Below, one piece after another: positions 17,816 through 26,901 of a DNA stretch of 64,000 bases. The position numbers and the translations under genes are program-made. This stretch comes from Hoylesella nanceiensis DSM 19126 = JCM 15639. Its GTDB lineage: Bacteria; Bacteroidota; Bacteroidia; Bacteroidales; Bacteroidaceae. How positions within the stretch are numbered: position 1 is the first letter of the stretch; every line of letters starts with the position of its first letter. The notes beneath the pieces are model-generated. The model saw only the letters and a list, made by a program, of their open reading frames with translations. It ran no database searches and had not been told where the DNA came from. The DNA is taken from assembly GCF_000379965.1 (NCBI RefSeq), contig NZ_KB904334.1, positions 89,147 through 153,146 of the forward strand, read 5' to 3'.

Positions 17816-19048
17816 TTAATCTTTCGTAAAGAAGATAGAGCTTGGATTGCCCACAGTTTTAATAACTGGTCCCCATGCTTTGCGTGTTGTTGTATTGAAA
17901 TAGTAGAAGCCTGTAGAGGTAGCATTACCACAACCATACACAACAAGGTCTTTATATTTACCAATTGCGATACTATGTGGATTTGAAATGGGCAAGTCTT
18001 TGATAAGTGTTAGCGTGCGATTATATAGATCAACTTCAACAGGACAAGCGATAATTGCGCTATAAGGATTTGCTAAAGCTTTTGGATCTAGAGCGCTAAC
18101 ACTGATGTATGTATAAGCTTTTCCATTGCCTGCATATTGCATTGCAGCAACATAATCACCTTTTTTATCTAGTCCTGCAATATTAGTTTCATCTAAACGA
18201 ATTTTATAAGTCGCATCTATTTCGGTCTCACCTTTCTTAATTCTACCGAAACCTGCATGGAATTCTGGAATAAATCCAAATGAACCTAGACAAGAGAAAT
18301 AGATGTCTCCTTTCTCATCTACAAATAGTGTTCCGTTTGTAATGGGGCGAGTTGGGAACGACATTCCAATAGTTTCGTTCTTAATAAGCTTCTCTGCCTT
18401 GTGTGTTTTAGCATCAATCAGTGCAAATTCTACGCTATTTTTATGAGGCATCCAATTGGCATCAAACTGCGAAAGCGCCACAAACACTTTGCCATCTCGT
18501 TGTACCATGCACGAAGGACCAACACGAAGGCCATCTTGTGCATAGCTATTGAGGTCTATTTCGCCACGCATTTGCATCTTATTGAAATTAAATACGAGCA
18601 ATTTTCCTAAGTTTTGGCAAGACAAATACGCAATACTATCGTTCACCTCAAGCACTTGTGAGGTGGCTGAATTTGCGGGTAGAGCAAGTGTTCCCTGCTT
18701 AACAAACTGATGATTTTTATCGAGTTGATAACGAGTTAGCTCTGCTTTAGATGTTCCCATGTAGTCGGGAAAGATGTAAATATTCTTTCCTTGCACGGTG
18801 AAAGGATTACCAAAGCCACCAGGAATGGCTCTACTGTTGTCTATCGTCATTGCAGTTGTGTCGTTAATAGCCTGCACATAACACTTTCCTGATGTGCCAT
18901 CGGGGTTTACAACTGTTGTAGATATTAACATCGTTGCATCGAAAGCACCTTTTTGAGGGGTGGGATTAGGAGTTGGATTGTCGTTATTGTCGCACGAACT
19001 CACACAAAAAGCTAGTGCCAAAGCACCAAATAACAATTGTTTTTTCAT
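17816..19048 (-). CDS. DUF4374 lipoprotein, XusB-like
   Basis: Lipoprotein of 410 residues (signal peptide and lipobox VSSC, Cys19) with a DUF4374-like body of repeated β-strands, probably a β-propeller. The first stretch after the lipid anchor is a Pro/Asn-rich linker (NDNPTPNPTPQ), as in surface-exposed Bacteroidetes lipoproteins. It follows a TonB receptor by 100 nt on the same strand and shares its terminator. In Bacteroides thetaiotaomicron, a lipoprotein of this type (XusB) and a TonB receptor (XusA) capture foreign siderophores; the same role here is inference. No PepSY-type XusC reductase partner is present next to it. Confidence 0.8.
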   Translation of the reverse strand: MKKQLLFGALALAFCVSSCDNNDNPTPNPTPQKGAFDATMLISTTVVNPDGTSGKCYVQAINDTTAMTIDNSRAIPGGFGNPFTVQGKNIYIFPDYMGTSKAELTRYQLDKNHQFVKQGTLALPANSATSQVLEVNDSIAYLSCQNLGKLLVFNFNKMQMRGEIDLNSYAQDGLRVGPSCMVQRDGKVFVALSQFDANWMPHKNSVEFALIDAKTHKAEKLIKNETIGMSFPTRPITNGTLFVDEKGDIYFSCLGSFGFIPEFHAGFGRIKKGETEIDATYKIRLDETNIAGLDKKGDYVAAMQYAGNGKAYTYISVSALDPKALANPYSAIIACPVEVDLYNRTLTLIKDLPISNPHSIAIGKYKDLVVYGCGNATSTGFYYFNTTTRKAWGPVIKTVGNPSSIFFTKD

Positions 19049-19148
19049 TGTTTTTATGTTTTAAAGTATTTGTATTGAATTTGATTTCTGTTAGTCTTTC
19101 ATGAGATCATTAAAAGCATTTTATGATTCAAAAAACAGCATTTATCTT

Positions 19149-21497
19149 TTAACGAAGAAGATAACGCACTTTAAACGCTATTGAACGACCTGGCAAAGGG
19201 CGATTCAATTCGGTTACTGTCTCACGATTAAACACGTTCTTTACCTTTAAAGTGAAGGTCAATTTCCTATTCATTATACTATGTTCGAGCCCTGCATCGA
19301 ATGTAAAAGATGTGGGAATCTTTCGATCTTGATATATACTCATCTCAAAATCATAGAAATATTGATGAATATAAGAGGCATCAACAAGTAGTCGAGTGTT
19401 ATTTCCTTTGCCTCCAAAGAGGTTTTCTTTGTGCATTTCAAAACCAGCATTAGCCAACAAATAGGGTACATTTGGAATTCGTTTTTTATAAGTAGGATTA
19501 GCCATTTGAGAGCCTTTAACCACCTTTCGACTATCTCTTAAATCTTGATACGAGGCATTTCCATACACATACAACCACGAAAAGGCATCTAATTTCAATT
19601 CTCCTTCAATTCCATAGGTTGTTGTTTCACCAAAATTGACATACTTTGCCATGGTTGGAATCATGGTTGGCATGTATCGAACCATTTCTTTTAGCTTGTT
19701 ATAAAATAGATTCACTTCTGCTTCTACATAGCCTTCGTTTCGTTGTTTCTTACGATATAAAGCTCCAATATTTACCCCTTGCACTCGTTCGGGAGCCAAA
19801 TCGGGTGAAGGAAGAATAGAATATCCATTGCCAAGCAACTCTTCTGTGGTTGGAATTCGCACTTCATTGCTATACGATGCCTTTATCATTAGACTGGGGG
19901 TGATGCGATATCGCATTGATTCATTCCAACCAATATAGTTCTTTTTCAAATAAATTGTTTCGGGAGTAGACACATAAAACGATGGAAGTTGCTGTGTCTT
20001 TGAATTGAAAAGGAAATAGCGTAGAGTAAAAGCATTTTGGAATTTGTTATTGAAGAGCATCAAGTCGTATGACAATCCAGCTGTTAAGCTGTTCATTCTA
20101 CTATTAAACTGTGTTCTAAAACCAAACGACTTATCCATCAAACTGTCACAAGGAAGCAGTCGAGTGTGCGCCTCATGAATATTAAGGTTGATAGAATTGT
20201 GTTGGTCGAGGGTGTAGTTTAAATTGAGCTTTGCCATAATATTATGACTAACATTATGCCCGTCGTAAGGGTGAATGCCTGTTTCTCCGCCATAAGGTGA
20301 TTGAGAAGGGCGCACGTTTCCATCCCAGTCGTACACCTGAAGAGCTTTATCTACTAAACCATATTTGCCATAACTATAAGCAATATCAAAGTCGAAAGCC
20401 AATCCGTCGATAAAAAACTGCTCTTTCTTTGCACTCAATTCGCCAAGAACAGAATTCGATTTATTGAACGCTTCACGCACATCTAAATCAATTCCCTGTA
20501 TTTCTTGATGTGTATTAGTATAACTACATTCTAGCTTTAGTTCGTCGAACCACCACTTAGTGGCCTTTAGCGATCCTCCCAAAATATACTTCTTAAAAGT
20601 GTCGTGATTACGTTTCACACGGCGGTCGTTAAGGTTGTGCAATGTCATTACATAGTTATTATCCGAATAAGTCAAAAAACCGCCTATTCCAAACTGCAAT
20701 CCTGAAGGCTTATGGGTGCGCTTTAGCACCGTACTTAGTCTGTGTGTATTGAACGAAGCGATTTCGTATGAGGCATCAAAGTATATCGGTGGATACTCTT
20801 TTGTCACCACATTAACGGCTCCACCCAATGCACTTCCACCGAATTTATAGGGCACAATACCTTTATACACTTCAATTCTTTCGATCATATCGGTAGGAAT
20901 ATCATTCAAAGAAACAAAGTTACTCATTTGTCCTATAGCTATTTCATCTATAAAAAGACCAAGGCGTTTGCCCTCAAGTCCACGTACCGACATGCGTGAA
21001 GCACTGCCCACACCACCCGTATTGCGTATAGTTACACCCGCTGTGCGTGCTAACACTTCGTTAATAGACGATGCTGTGCCCTCTAATTCTTTTGAGGTCA
21101 TCACCGAAACGGGCATCGAACTCTCTCGCAATTGGCGTGCTTCGTTTCGTGCTGTCACTGTCACCTCATCTAAATGAATAGCTGTTGGCACCAAAACAAC
21201 GTTGCGTTGCAATGGCAATGTATCGTTAATTGCCACACGGCTCACTTGCGTTTGATATCCTATAGATTGGTATTTCAACTGGTATTTGCCTTTTTCTAGC
21301 TCTAAAACATAGGTTCCTAACGAGTCGGTTAAGGCTGTTTGGGCATTATTTTCTACTGAAACAATTACATTGGGAATTGCTTCTTTGCTAGACTTGTCGA
21401 TTATTTTTCCTGTCACTCGTACTTTTTGAGCATAGTTGACCTGTGGTAGTAGGACAAAAACACCAATAAGCCACGCTGTGCTTCTTTTGATATTCAT
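19149..21497 (-). CDS. TonB-dependent receptor with CarboxypepD-like domain, XusA-like
   Basis: Outer-membrane receptor of about 782 residues. A signal peptide (MNIKRSTAWLIGVFVLLPQVNYAQ) is followed by a carboxypeptidase-regulatory-like β-domain (VTGKIIDKSSKEAIPNVIVSVE to about residue 100). Then come a plug (LDEVTVTA, MSVRGLEGKRLGLFIDEI, GSALGGAVNVVT) and a barrel ending in VRYLLR. The start at 21497 is preferred; the longer reading from 21545 begins upstream of the -7 box. Its partner downstream is a DUF4374 lipoprotein, as in the xenosiderophore system XusAB. The ligand is therefore probably a ferric siderophore or haem, by context only. Confidence 0.88.
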   Translation of the reverse strand: MNIKRSTAWLIGVFVLLPQVNYAQKVRVTGKIIDKSSKEAIPNVIVSVENNAQTALTDSLGTYVLELEKGKYQLKYQSIGYQTQVSRVAINDTLPLQRNVVLVPTAIHLDEVTVTARNEARQLRESSMPVSVMTSKELEGTASSINEVLARTAGVTIRNTGGVGSASRMSVRGLEGKRLGLFIDEIAIGQMSNFVSLNDIPTDMIERIEVYKGIVPYKFGGSALGGAVNVVTKEYPPIYFDASYEIASFNTHRLSTVLKRTHKPSGLQFGIGGFLTYSDNNYVMTLHNLNDRRVKRNHDTFKKYILGGSLKATKWWFDELKLECSYTNTHQEIQGIDLDVREAFNKSNSVLGELSAKKEQFFIDGLAFDFDIAYSYGKYGLVDKALQVYDWDGNVRPSQSPYGGETGIHPYDGHNVSHNIMAKLNLNYTLDQHNSINLNIHEAHTRLLPCDSLMDKSFGFRTQFNSRMNSLTAGLSYDLMLFNNKFQNAFTLRYFLFNSKTQQLPSFYVSTPETIYLKKNYIGWNESMRYRITPSLMIKASYSNEVRIPTTEELLGNGYSILPSPDLAPERVQGVNIGALYRKKQRNEGYVEAEVNLFYNKLKEMVRYMPTMIPTMAKYVNFGETTTYGIEGELKLDAFSWLYVYGNASYQDLRDSRKVVKGSQMANPTYKKRIPNVPYLLANAGFEMHKENLFGGKGNNTRLLVDASYIHQYFYDFEMSIYQDRKIPTSFTFDAGLEHSIMNRKLTFTLKVKNVFNRETVTELNRPLPGRSIAFKVRYLLR

Positions 21498-21522
21498 CTT
21501 AAAATTAAGTTTGTTTTCGGTG

Positions 21523-21530
21523 CAAAAGTA
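21523..21530 (-). promoter_or_regulatory. -7 box for the XusA-like receptor
   Basis: TACTTTTG on the minus strand lies 25 bp before the ATG at 21497. No Fur-like box was recognised. Confidence 0.6.
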
Positions 21531-21632
21531 AAATAACGCAAGCAACTACACAATACCTTAAAGTAGGTAAACACAACAAGTGCAAGTTACTAAAACACTG
21601 AACGATACCTAATTATTGTGATACTGCAATAT

Positions 21633-21720
21633 AAAAGCATTGTTATTGCTCTTCAAAAGCAATGCAATTAGATACTAAAAGCAATGAGTCTGCAAGGCAA
21701 AAGGATTGCTTTTGAAAACA
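21633..21720. repeat. 22-bp x 4 intergenic element, copy 3
   Basis: Units start at 21633, 21655, 21677 and 21699. This is the cleanest copy: the first three begin AAAAGCA. It lies between the 3' end of the TPR gene and the promoter of the TonB receptor. Confidence 0.93.
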
Positions 21721-21760
21721 GAAAGAAAAGTGACGAGAAGAAAAAAGAAAGAGAAGAAAT

Positions 21761-23740
21761 TTACTTTTTCTTCTCTTTCGAATGTTTTAATACGCTATAT
21801 GCTTTGTAAAGTCCTAACTCTCCTGCTTTACTTAAGCTTGTTGTGGCTTCTTGAATGTTGCCCTCTTGCAAGTAAAGTAGACCTCTATTATAATAGGCTT
21901 CGGCAAGAGATGGCTCTAACTTAATGGCTTTTGTATAATCGTCTATCGCCTTTTTGTTCTCCTTTAGCACCACATATAGGTTGGCTCTGTCGTATAACAA
22001 GAACGCATTTTTAGGGTGAATAGCCACCGCTTTATCGAAGAATGATAGCGCTTTTGCGGCTTGTAAGCGTGTGTCGACACCCTTTGTGGCATTAAACCCG
22101 TTGAGGTTGGTTTGGCAAATAGCCAACTGCCAATAAGCTAACCAATTTAAACTATCGGCCTGAACGATGGTTGTTAGGTCGTTAATGGCTGCTTCGGGAT
22201 TTTGAAGAACGCTGTTAGCAATAGCTCTTTGGAACAACTTTGGCAACAAACTACGTTCGTCTCGGGTGCTATCTATTTGTAAAGACAAGTTATCTACCAA
22301 TGCGAAATAAGTCTTTGAGCTCTTCTCTGTCAACGGCATAGCATTGCAGGTGAGCTGCATTCGTTGCTCGTTTTGATGAGGAGTGTTGAGCTGTTCTAAC
22401 TCAATAACAAAAGGAGTGAACGCCTTTACACCATTATTATAAGGTAGATAAGATATCTCGAACATCGGCATAAACGCCAAGTCGGTCTTCTTGTTTTGCA
22501 CCTTTCCACGATATTCGCTATCGTATTCTCGTTCAACAGTATTCTCATCTTCTACAACAAGTTGATTATACTTGTCTAAGTCGATTTCATTTCGCTTACG
22601 AGTAGCCTTTAGTTTCGCTGCACTCCAACGTTGTTGAATGCCTAAATGCTTGTTCATCTGAGCCTTGAAGATCTTAAATTCGTCGAGTTCAGCAAGATTT
22701 GTCATTCCAAGTCGACGATAACAGCGAGCACGATAGGCAAGACCTGTCCAGAAATTGGGGAACTGATTGATTACAGTGGTATAGTCTTTAATAGCCTTTC
22801 GCAAATCTCCTGTCTTGTCTAAGAGCACTGCTCTGTTGAAAATTGCAAGGATATTGTTGGGCTCTATCTTGATAACATAATCGAAATCGAGTATCGCTCG
22901 GTTGTCATCTCCTAACTGCATACGAAGCAATCCTCGGTTGTAATGCGCCAAGAAGTTATCGGGTTGCAACTCAATTGCTTTGTCGTAATCGTCCATTGCA
23001 CCACGAAGATTGTTGATATTGATGCGTGCAAGTGCTCGATTGACATACAATGTGGCATTCTGAGGCTTGAGATGTATCGACTTAGAAAGGGCTTTATCGG
23101 CATCTTTCCACTGCCTTCTGGATAACGAGATATAGGCTTTTGTGAGCCAACTAGAAGCATCAAAGGCGTCGAGTTCAATACTCTTGTCGAGCCATTGCTC
23201 AGCTTTTAGGGTATCTTTCTTATTGAGATAGATCTCAGCTTTTAACGAATAAGTGGTTGCTATCTTTGGCCATCGCTTTGCAATTGAATCGGTTTGCAAC
23301 AGAGCTTCATCGTATTGTTTATCGTTTACAAGGCATATTGCACGATTCATCCAATAGTTTTTGTTTCTATTGTCTATCGAAATGGCTTTGTTATAGTCGG
23401 CAATTGCCTCTTTATACTTGGCTTGTCGAATTCGAGTTATCGCTCTTAAGTCGTACATTCCATCAATATATGGATTCAATTTGATGGCTTCTGTGATGTC
23501 ACTTTCTGCCCCCACATTGTCATCTAGATAGTATTTTGCGATGGCTCTATCATACCATGGAACGTAAAGATGAGGCTTAAGAGCTATAACTCTGTTGAAA
23601 TATTGAATGGCAGGCACATAGTCTTCGTAGTGAAGAGCTATCTCTCCACTTGTTATTAGGCGATTGATATTGAATTGTGCATAGGTTTTTAAGGTTGTAA
23701 CACACAATAAAATAAGGAAAAAGACTTTGCGTATTGCCAT
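21761..23740 (-). CDS. Exported tetratricopeptide-repeat protein
   Basis: Protein of 659 residues with an N-terminal signal peptide (FFLILLCVTTLKTYAQ). At least eight TPR units fill residues about 20-340 (for example AIADYNKAISIDNRNKNYW and AMDDYDKAIELQPDNFLAHY). A non-TPR stretch spans about 350-500 and more TPRs (AIDDYTKAIKLEPSLAEAYYNRG) run to the end. TPRs mediate protein-protein contacts. The product is periplasmic or outer-membrane associated, but no partner can be named. It starts 11 nt after def and is probably co-transcribed with ruvX and def. The 3' end has no obvious terminator before repeat copy 3. Confidence 0.85.
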   Translation of the reverse strand: MAIRKVFFLILLCVTTLKTYAQFNINRLITSGEIALHYEDYVPAIQYFNRVIALKPHLYVPWYDRAIAKYYLDDNVGAESDITEAIKLNPYIDGMYDLRAITRIRQAKYKEAIADYNKAISIDNRNKNYWMNRAICLVNDKQYDEALLQTDSIAKRWPKIATTYSLKAEIYLNKKDTLKAEQWLDKSIELDAFDASSWLTKAYISLSRRQWKDADKALSKSIHLKPQNATLYVNRALARININNLRGAMDDYDKAIELQPDNFLAHYNRGLLRMQLGDDNRAILDFDYVIKIEPNNILAIFNRAVLLDKTGDLRKAIKDYTTVINQFPNFWTGLAYRARCYRRLGMTNLAELDEFKIFKAQMNKHLGIQQRWSAAKLKATRKRNEIDLDKYNQLVVEDENTVEREYDSEYRGKVQNKKTDLAFMPMFEISYLPYNNGVKAFTPFVIELEQLNTPHQNEQRMQLTCNAMPLTEKSSKTYFALVDNLSLQIDSTRDERSLLPKLFQRAIANSVLQNPEAAINDLTTIVQADSLNWLAYWQLAICQTNLNGFNATKGVDTRLQAAKALSFFDKAVAIHPKNAFLLYDRANLYVVLKENKKAIDDYTKAIKLEPSLAEAYYNRGLLYLQEGNIQEATTSLSKAGELGLYKAYSVLKHSKEKKK

Positions 23741-23751
23741 TGAATAGCTAT

Positions 23752-24315
23752 TTATCGTTGTGCTGCTTTGGTGCGATATGCGGCACGATATTTACCTTTA
23801 CTCATTGCTGTTAGTTTGTTTTTTACAAGTTGTTTGCGTAAAGGTGATATTCTATCTGTAAACAAAACCCCATCAAGATGGTCGAACTCGTGTTGCATTA
23901 CACGTGCAAGATAGCCTTCAATCCATTCGTCGTGCTCGTTAAAATCTTCGTCCATCCACTTCACATGTATTCTTGTTCGGCGGTCAACGTTCTCGTGTAT
24001 GCCTGGAATAGATAAGCATCCTTCTTCTGAAGTCAACATTTCGCTCTCCTCATCTACCTCTAAAATGTGTGGATTGATAAAGGCTTTGCGGAATCCTTTG
24101 TATTCAGGATAGTGCTCACTAAGCACATCTAAGTCGATAACTGATAAACGAATGCTACGTCCAATCTGTGGAGCTGCAAGGCCAATGCCATCTGCATTAT
24201 CCATAGTTTCAAACATATTTTGTATCAATTCTTTTAACTCTGGATAGTCAGGAGTGATGTCTTGGGCAACTTTTCTTAGCACAGGTTGTCCATAAACATA
24301 TATGGGTAATATCAT
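23752..24315 (-). CDS. def: Peptide deformylase
   Basis: Removes the formyl group from nascent N-terminal methionine. All three motifs are present: [10 protein letters not shown] (residues 43-52), EEGCLSIPG with metal ligand Cys100, and QHEFDH with ligands His142 and His146 and catalytic Glu143. The 187-residue length is normal. It sits between ruvX (21-nt gap) and the TPR gene (11-nt gap) in a three-gene minus-strand operon, an order common in Bacteroidales. Confidence 0.97.
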   Translation of the reverse strand: MILPIYVYGQPVLRKVAQDITPDYPELKELIQNMFETMDNADGIGLAAPQIGRSIRLSVIDLDVLSEHYPEYKGFRKAFINPHILEVDEESEMLTSEEGCLSIPGIHENVDRRTRIHVKWMDEDFNEHDEWIEGYLARVMQHEFDHLDGVLFTDRISPLRKQLVKNKLTAMSKGKYRAAYRTKAAQR

Positions 24316-24336
24316 ATTCTATTTGTTTTAATTTGT

Positions 24337-24750
24337 TTATCGGCGGTGTTCAAGATAGTCTTGCAATATAATGGTTGCGCTAATCTTATCTACAAGAGCT
24401 TTATCTTGCCTTGCTTTTTTCTTTAAACCGCCATCAATCATTGCACGATGAGCCAATACTGAGGTGAAACGTTCATCATAATACTCGATAGGAACATTGG
24501 GTTGGTTTTTCTTCCAACGTGCAACAAAGGGCTCGATGCGCTTCATGTTCTCACTGGGAAGACCGTTTGTTTGTCGAGGAAGACCTATTATTATTCGTTC
24601 AACAGGCTCTTTTTCGATATAAGCACATAAAAACTCATACAGCGTATGCGTGGGAATGGTGTCTAATCCATTAGCAATAAGCTGCAAAGAGTCGGTGACT
24701 GCCAAGCCAGTTCGTTTCTGACCATAGTCTATTGCGAGTATTCGTGACAA
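24337..24750 (-). CDS. ruvX: YqgF/RuvX RNase H-fold nuclease
   Basis: Protein of 137 residues with an RNase H fold. It starts MSRILAIDYGQKRTGLAVTD (catalytic Asp8), continues with RIIIGLPRQTNG and YYDERFTSVLA (Glu), and ends with an Asp in KALVDKISATIIL. Members are annotated as putative Holliday-junction resolvases and in E. coli YqgF takes part in pre-16S rRNA 5' maturation. It is the first gene of ruvX-def-TPR. No TAnnTTTG box was found directly upstream. Confidence 0.93.
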   Translation of the reverse strand: MSRILAIDYGQKRTGLAVTDSLQLIANGLDTIPTHTLYEFLCAYIEKEPVERIIIGLPRQTNGLPSENMKRIEPFVARWKKNQPNVPIEYYDERFTSVLAHRAMIDGGLKKKARQDKALVDKISATIILQDYLEHRR

Positions 24751-24898
24751 TGTATTTCTTTTTAATTATGCGGGTGTATGTCGTAATTTAAAATGAAAGC
24801 GTTAAAGAACTTCGACATAATAAGTAAAATAGAGCGGTTCGACACATTACAAAGCAACACGCCAAACCGCCATATATATTCTTTAAACTACTTATTTC

Positions 24899-25387
24899 TT
24901 AGTGCTTAAACAACAACCATGCATCTGGATAAGTTGCACGGAATTGGTCTCTTGAACGCACTGCATCTGCCTTGTTATCGAATGTTGAAGAGATAACACG
25001 ATACATATTGCGATCTTGGTTGAAGCCTAATTGAGCATCATAACCTGAAGAACGAAGTCTACTTAACAAGCCTTCTGCATTAGCCTTCAATGAGAATGAA
25101 CCAACAACAACGCTAAAGCTCTTTATTCCTGCACCATTAACAATAGTTACACGCTCTGATCTTACAGGCACATTGTCGGTATTATCCACTACAGTTGTTT
25201 GTGTAGCAGGTTGATCTACCACTGGAGTTACTACTGGAGTGTCGTTGTTATATGAGCTATTATTTTGTGCTTGTTCTTGCGCTTTTGCCTTTTCGTAAGC
25301 CTTTTTATATGCGCTCTCGCTTGATTTACAACTCGAGAAAGCTAAAACAGCGCATAACCCAGCGCAAAAGAGGATGTTCTTCTTCAT
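24899..25387 (-). CDS. SPOR-domain lipoprotein
   Basis: Lipoprotein of 162 residues (lipobox FSSC, Cys20). An Ala/Glu/Gln-rich segment and a Thr/Val/Pro/Asp-rich linker lead to a C-terminal SPOR domain (about residues 88-160: SFSVVVGSFSLKANAEGLLSRL). SPOR domains bind peptidoglycan stripped of stem peptides, especially at division sites. The protein is therefore probably anchored in a membrane and reaches into the septal wall. It is divergently oriented from the YtxH operon. A TACTTTCG at 25435-25442 is a one-mismatch -7 candidate. Confidence 0.9.
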   Translation of the reverse strand: MKKNILFCAGLCAVLAFSSCKSSESAYKKAYEKAKAQEQAQNNSSYNNDTPVVTPVVDQPATQTTVVDNTDNVPVRSERVTIVNGAGIKSFSVVVGSFSLKANAEGLLSRLRSSGYDAQLGFNQDRNMYRVISSTFDNKADAVRSRDQFRATYPDAWLLFKH

Positions 25388-25560
25388 AATCTTTTTATCT
25401 CGTTTAAATTAATAATGTCGTTTTTACTCTCTTGCGAAAGTACAAAATATATAATAAAACACTGAATAGTAGCTGCATAAAGTTTGTTAAACAACAATAA
25501 ATCAGTATGTTTTTAACAAAAAAACTTACATTTTCAGACCAATGAACCACTTTATTTTTG

Positions 25561-25568
25561 TATCTTTG
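25561..25568 (+). promoter_or_regulatory. -7 box of the YtxH/holin-like operon
   Basis: TATCTTTG fits TAnnTTTG. It shows that an in-frame start at 25542 is upstream of the transcript, so the real start is 25617. Confidence 0.6.
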
Positions 25569-25616
25569 CGTTATCGGAATAACAAGAAAAGTTCAAAATT
25601 TAAACAGAAAAAGAAT

Positions 25617-25838
25617 ATGAAGACATTAGGTTATTTATGTGCTTTCCTTGGCGGAGCCATTGCAGGTACAGCGTTAGGTTTGTTAGTTGCACCTGAAAAA
25701 GGAGCTGATACTCGTTCTAAACTTACAGGAGCTGTAGAAGATTTTTTAGACAAACACAACATTAAACTTACAAAAAGCCAAGTAGAAGACTTAGTTGACG
25801 ACATCAAAGATGCCGCTCCAAAAGATCTTTTAGGATAA
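25617..25838 (+). CDS. YtxH-domain small membrane protein
   Basis: Protein of 73 residues with one N-terminal glycine-rich membrane segment (LCAFLGGAIAGTALGLLVAPEKG), the hallmark of YtxH proteins. A short amphipathic C-terminal part follows. The function of the family is not settled; members are linked to envelope stress. It leads a three-gene operon with a holin-III-like protein (7-nt gap) and a small basic protein, resembling E. coli yqjD-yqjE-yqjK in plan. The start at 25617 is chosen because the longer frame begins upstream of the promoter. Confidence 0.85.
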   Translation: MKTLGYLCAFLGGAIAGTALGLLVAPEKGADTRSKLTGAVEDFLDKHNIKLTKSQVEDLVDDIKDAAPKDLLG

Positions 25839-25845
25839 TTAAAGC

Positions 25846-26196
25846 ATGTTTTCTAACGACCAAAACATAGAAACAATAGCACAACTTGTTGAGGTGCTAA
25901 AGCGATATCTCACCACAAAAAGTGATTTATTGCGCATTGACATCACCGAAAAAGTGGTGAAACTATTCACTGCTATGGCGATGATCTTTATCCTTTCATT
26001 TGTCTTAGTGCTTGTTCTTATCTATCTTTCATTCACTGTTGCTTATGCACTTTCAACACTTATGGGGCTAAGTTTTGCCTTCTTAACTGTTACTGGAGTA
26101 TATATCTTAATATTCCTATTGTGCATTTTTAATAGAAGAAGGTGGATAGAGCGTCCCTTAGTGAGGTTTTTAGCTGATTTATTAATTGATAAATAA
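25846..26196 (+). CDS. Phage-holin-3-6 / YqjE-like membrane protein (DUF1469)
   Basis: Protein of 116 residues. An N-terminal amphipathic helix (about 1-45) is followed by two long membrane helices (about 43-70 and 75-97), then a basic tail. This matches the holin superfamily III / DUF1469 group, of which E. coli YqjE is a chromosomal member unrelated to lysis. No other phage genes are nearby, so a phage origin is unlikely. It lies between the YtxH gene and a small basic protein in one operon. Confidence 0.75.
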   Translation: MFSNDQNIETIAQLVEVLKRYLTTKSDLLRIDITEKVVKLFTAMAMIFILSFVLVLVLIYLSFTVAYALSTLMGLSFAFLTVTGVYILIFLLCIFNRRRWIERPLVRFLADLLIDK

Positions 26197-26215
26197 TATC
26201 TAAAACACAACGGAA

Positions 26216-26458
26216 ATGGACATAGAAATAAAACAATATAACTCATTAAGAGATTTAAAAGAGTATAAAGATGCGCTCAACAAGCAACTAAAAGTTGACG
26301 AGAATGAAATTAAACGCTTGTGGGGTGACCTCTTTAGACCTGTAAAATCGGGTCCAAAAACACCTACACAGCGCATTCATAGCGCACTATCGTTAGGAAC
26401 AGGCGTAATAGATGGCCTTATTCTTGGTTGGAAATTATACCGAAAATTCAAGAAATAA
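26216..26458 (+). CDS. Small basic protein of the YtxH operon, unknown function
   Basis: I do not recognise a named domain in these 80 residues. The first half is charged and helical (RDLKEYKDALNKQLKVDENEIKRL). The second half has a weakly hydrophobic Gly/Leu stretch (LGTGVIDGLILGWKLYRKF) that may sit in the membrane. The gene follows the holin-like gene by 19 nt and is followed by a strong terminator, so the three genes form one unit. By position it corresponds to YqjK in the E. coli yqjDEK arrangement, which is an analogy only. Confidence 0.7.
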   Translation: MDIEIKQYNSLRDLKEYKDALNKQLKVDENEIKRLWGDLFRPVKSGPKTPTQRIHSALSLGTGVIDGLILGWKLYRKFKK

Positions 26459-26508
26459 AGGTGCTATTGAATAAGTATTAACAACTTATTGCATCGCTTT
26501 TAAAAGAC

Positions 26509-26546
26509 AACGACCAGTATTTGCACAGCAAAACTGGTCGTTTTTT
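26509..26546 (+). terminator. Terminator of the YtxH operon
   Basis: A perfect 10-bp stem (AACGACCAGT at 26509-26518, complement at 26533-26542) is followed by a T-run. Confidence 0.9.
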
Positions 26547-26594
26547 ATTGTTCCCCCCTCTCTTTCTATTTCTTTTAGCGTATAAACTATAACA

Positions 26595-26682
26595 AATAGC
26601 AATGCTTTTAAATTGAAAAAGCTATGTTATTGCAAGGTAAAAGCACCACTATTTAAATGCAAATACATTGCTTTTGCATCTC
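26595..26682. repeat. 22-bp x 4 intergenic element, copy 4
   Basis: Units start at 26595, 26617, 26639 and 26661. The copy lies in the convergent gap 26459-26901, between the terminator of the YtxH operon and that of the SemiSWEET gene. Confidence 0.92.
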
Positions 26683-26837
26683 ACTTCATTAGGAAGAGCT
26701 TTTATAAACATAAGTACCCGCCAACATACCTTGATGAGTTTTATAAATGTTTCTCCCCCTCACTTCAATCTCATTCGATTTTTTTTCATCTAAAAGGGAA
26801 GGTCTTTTTCCTATTTGAGCAACCTGATTTTAGGCAT

Positions 26838-26873
26838 AAAAAAGACCACCCGAGCAACAACTCGAATGGTCTT
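26838..26873 (-). terminator. Terminator of the SemiSWEET gene
   Basis: The stem arms are 26842-26854 and 26861-26873 with one bulge, followed by T residues on the minus strand. Confidence 0.85.
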
Positions 26874-26901
26874 ATATCATTATATACTATCAATCCTTGA
26901 T

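Noticed and set aside
25542-25616. 25-codon upstream extension of the YtxH protein
   Set aside because: It starts upstream of the TATCTTTG promoter box and adds residues foreign to the family.
25846-26196. Phage remnant suggested by the holin-like protein
   Set aside because: No integrase, lysin or structural gene is nearby. The protein fits a chromosomal YqjE-like operon.
26613-26900. 95-codon ORF in the YtxH/SemiSWEET convergent gap
   Set aside because: It runs through repeat copy 4 and the SemiSWEET terminator. No coding character is seen.
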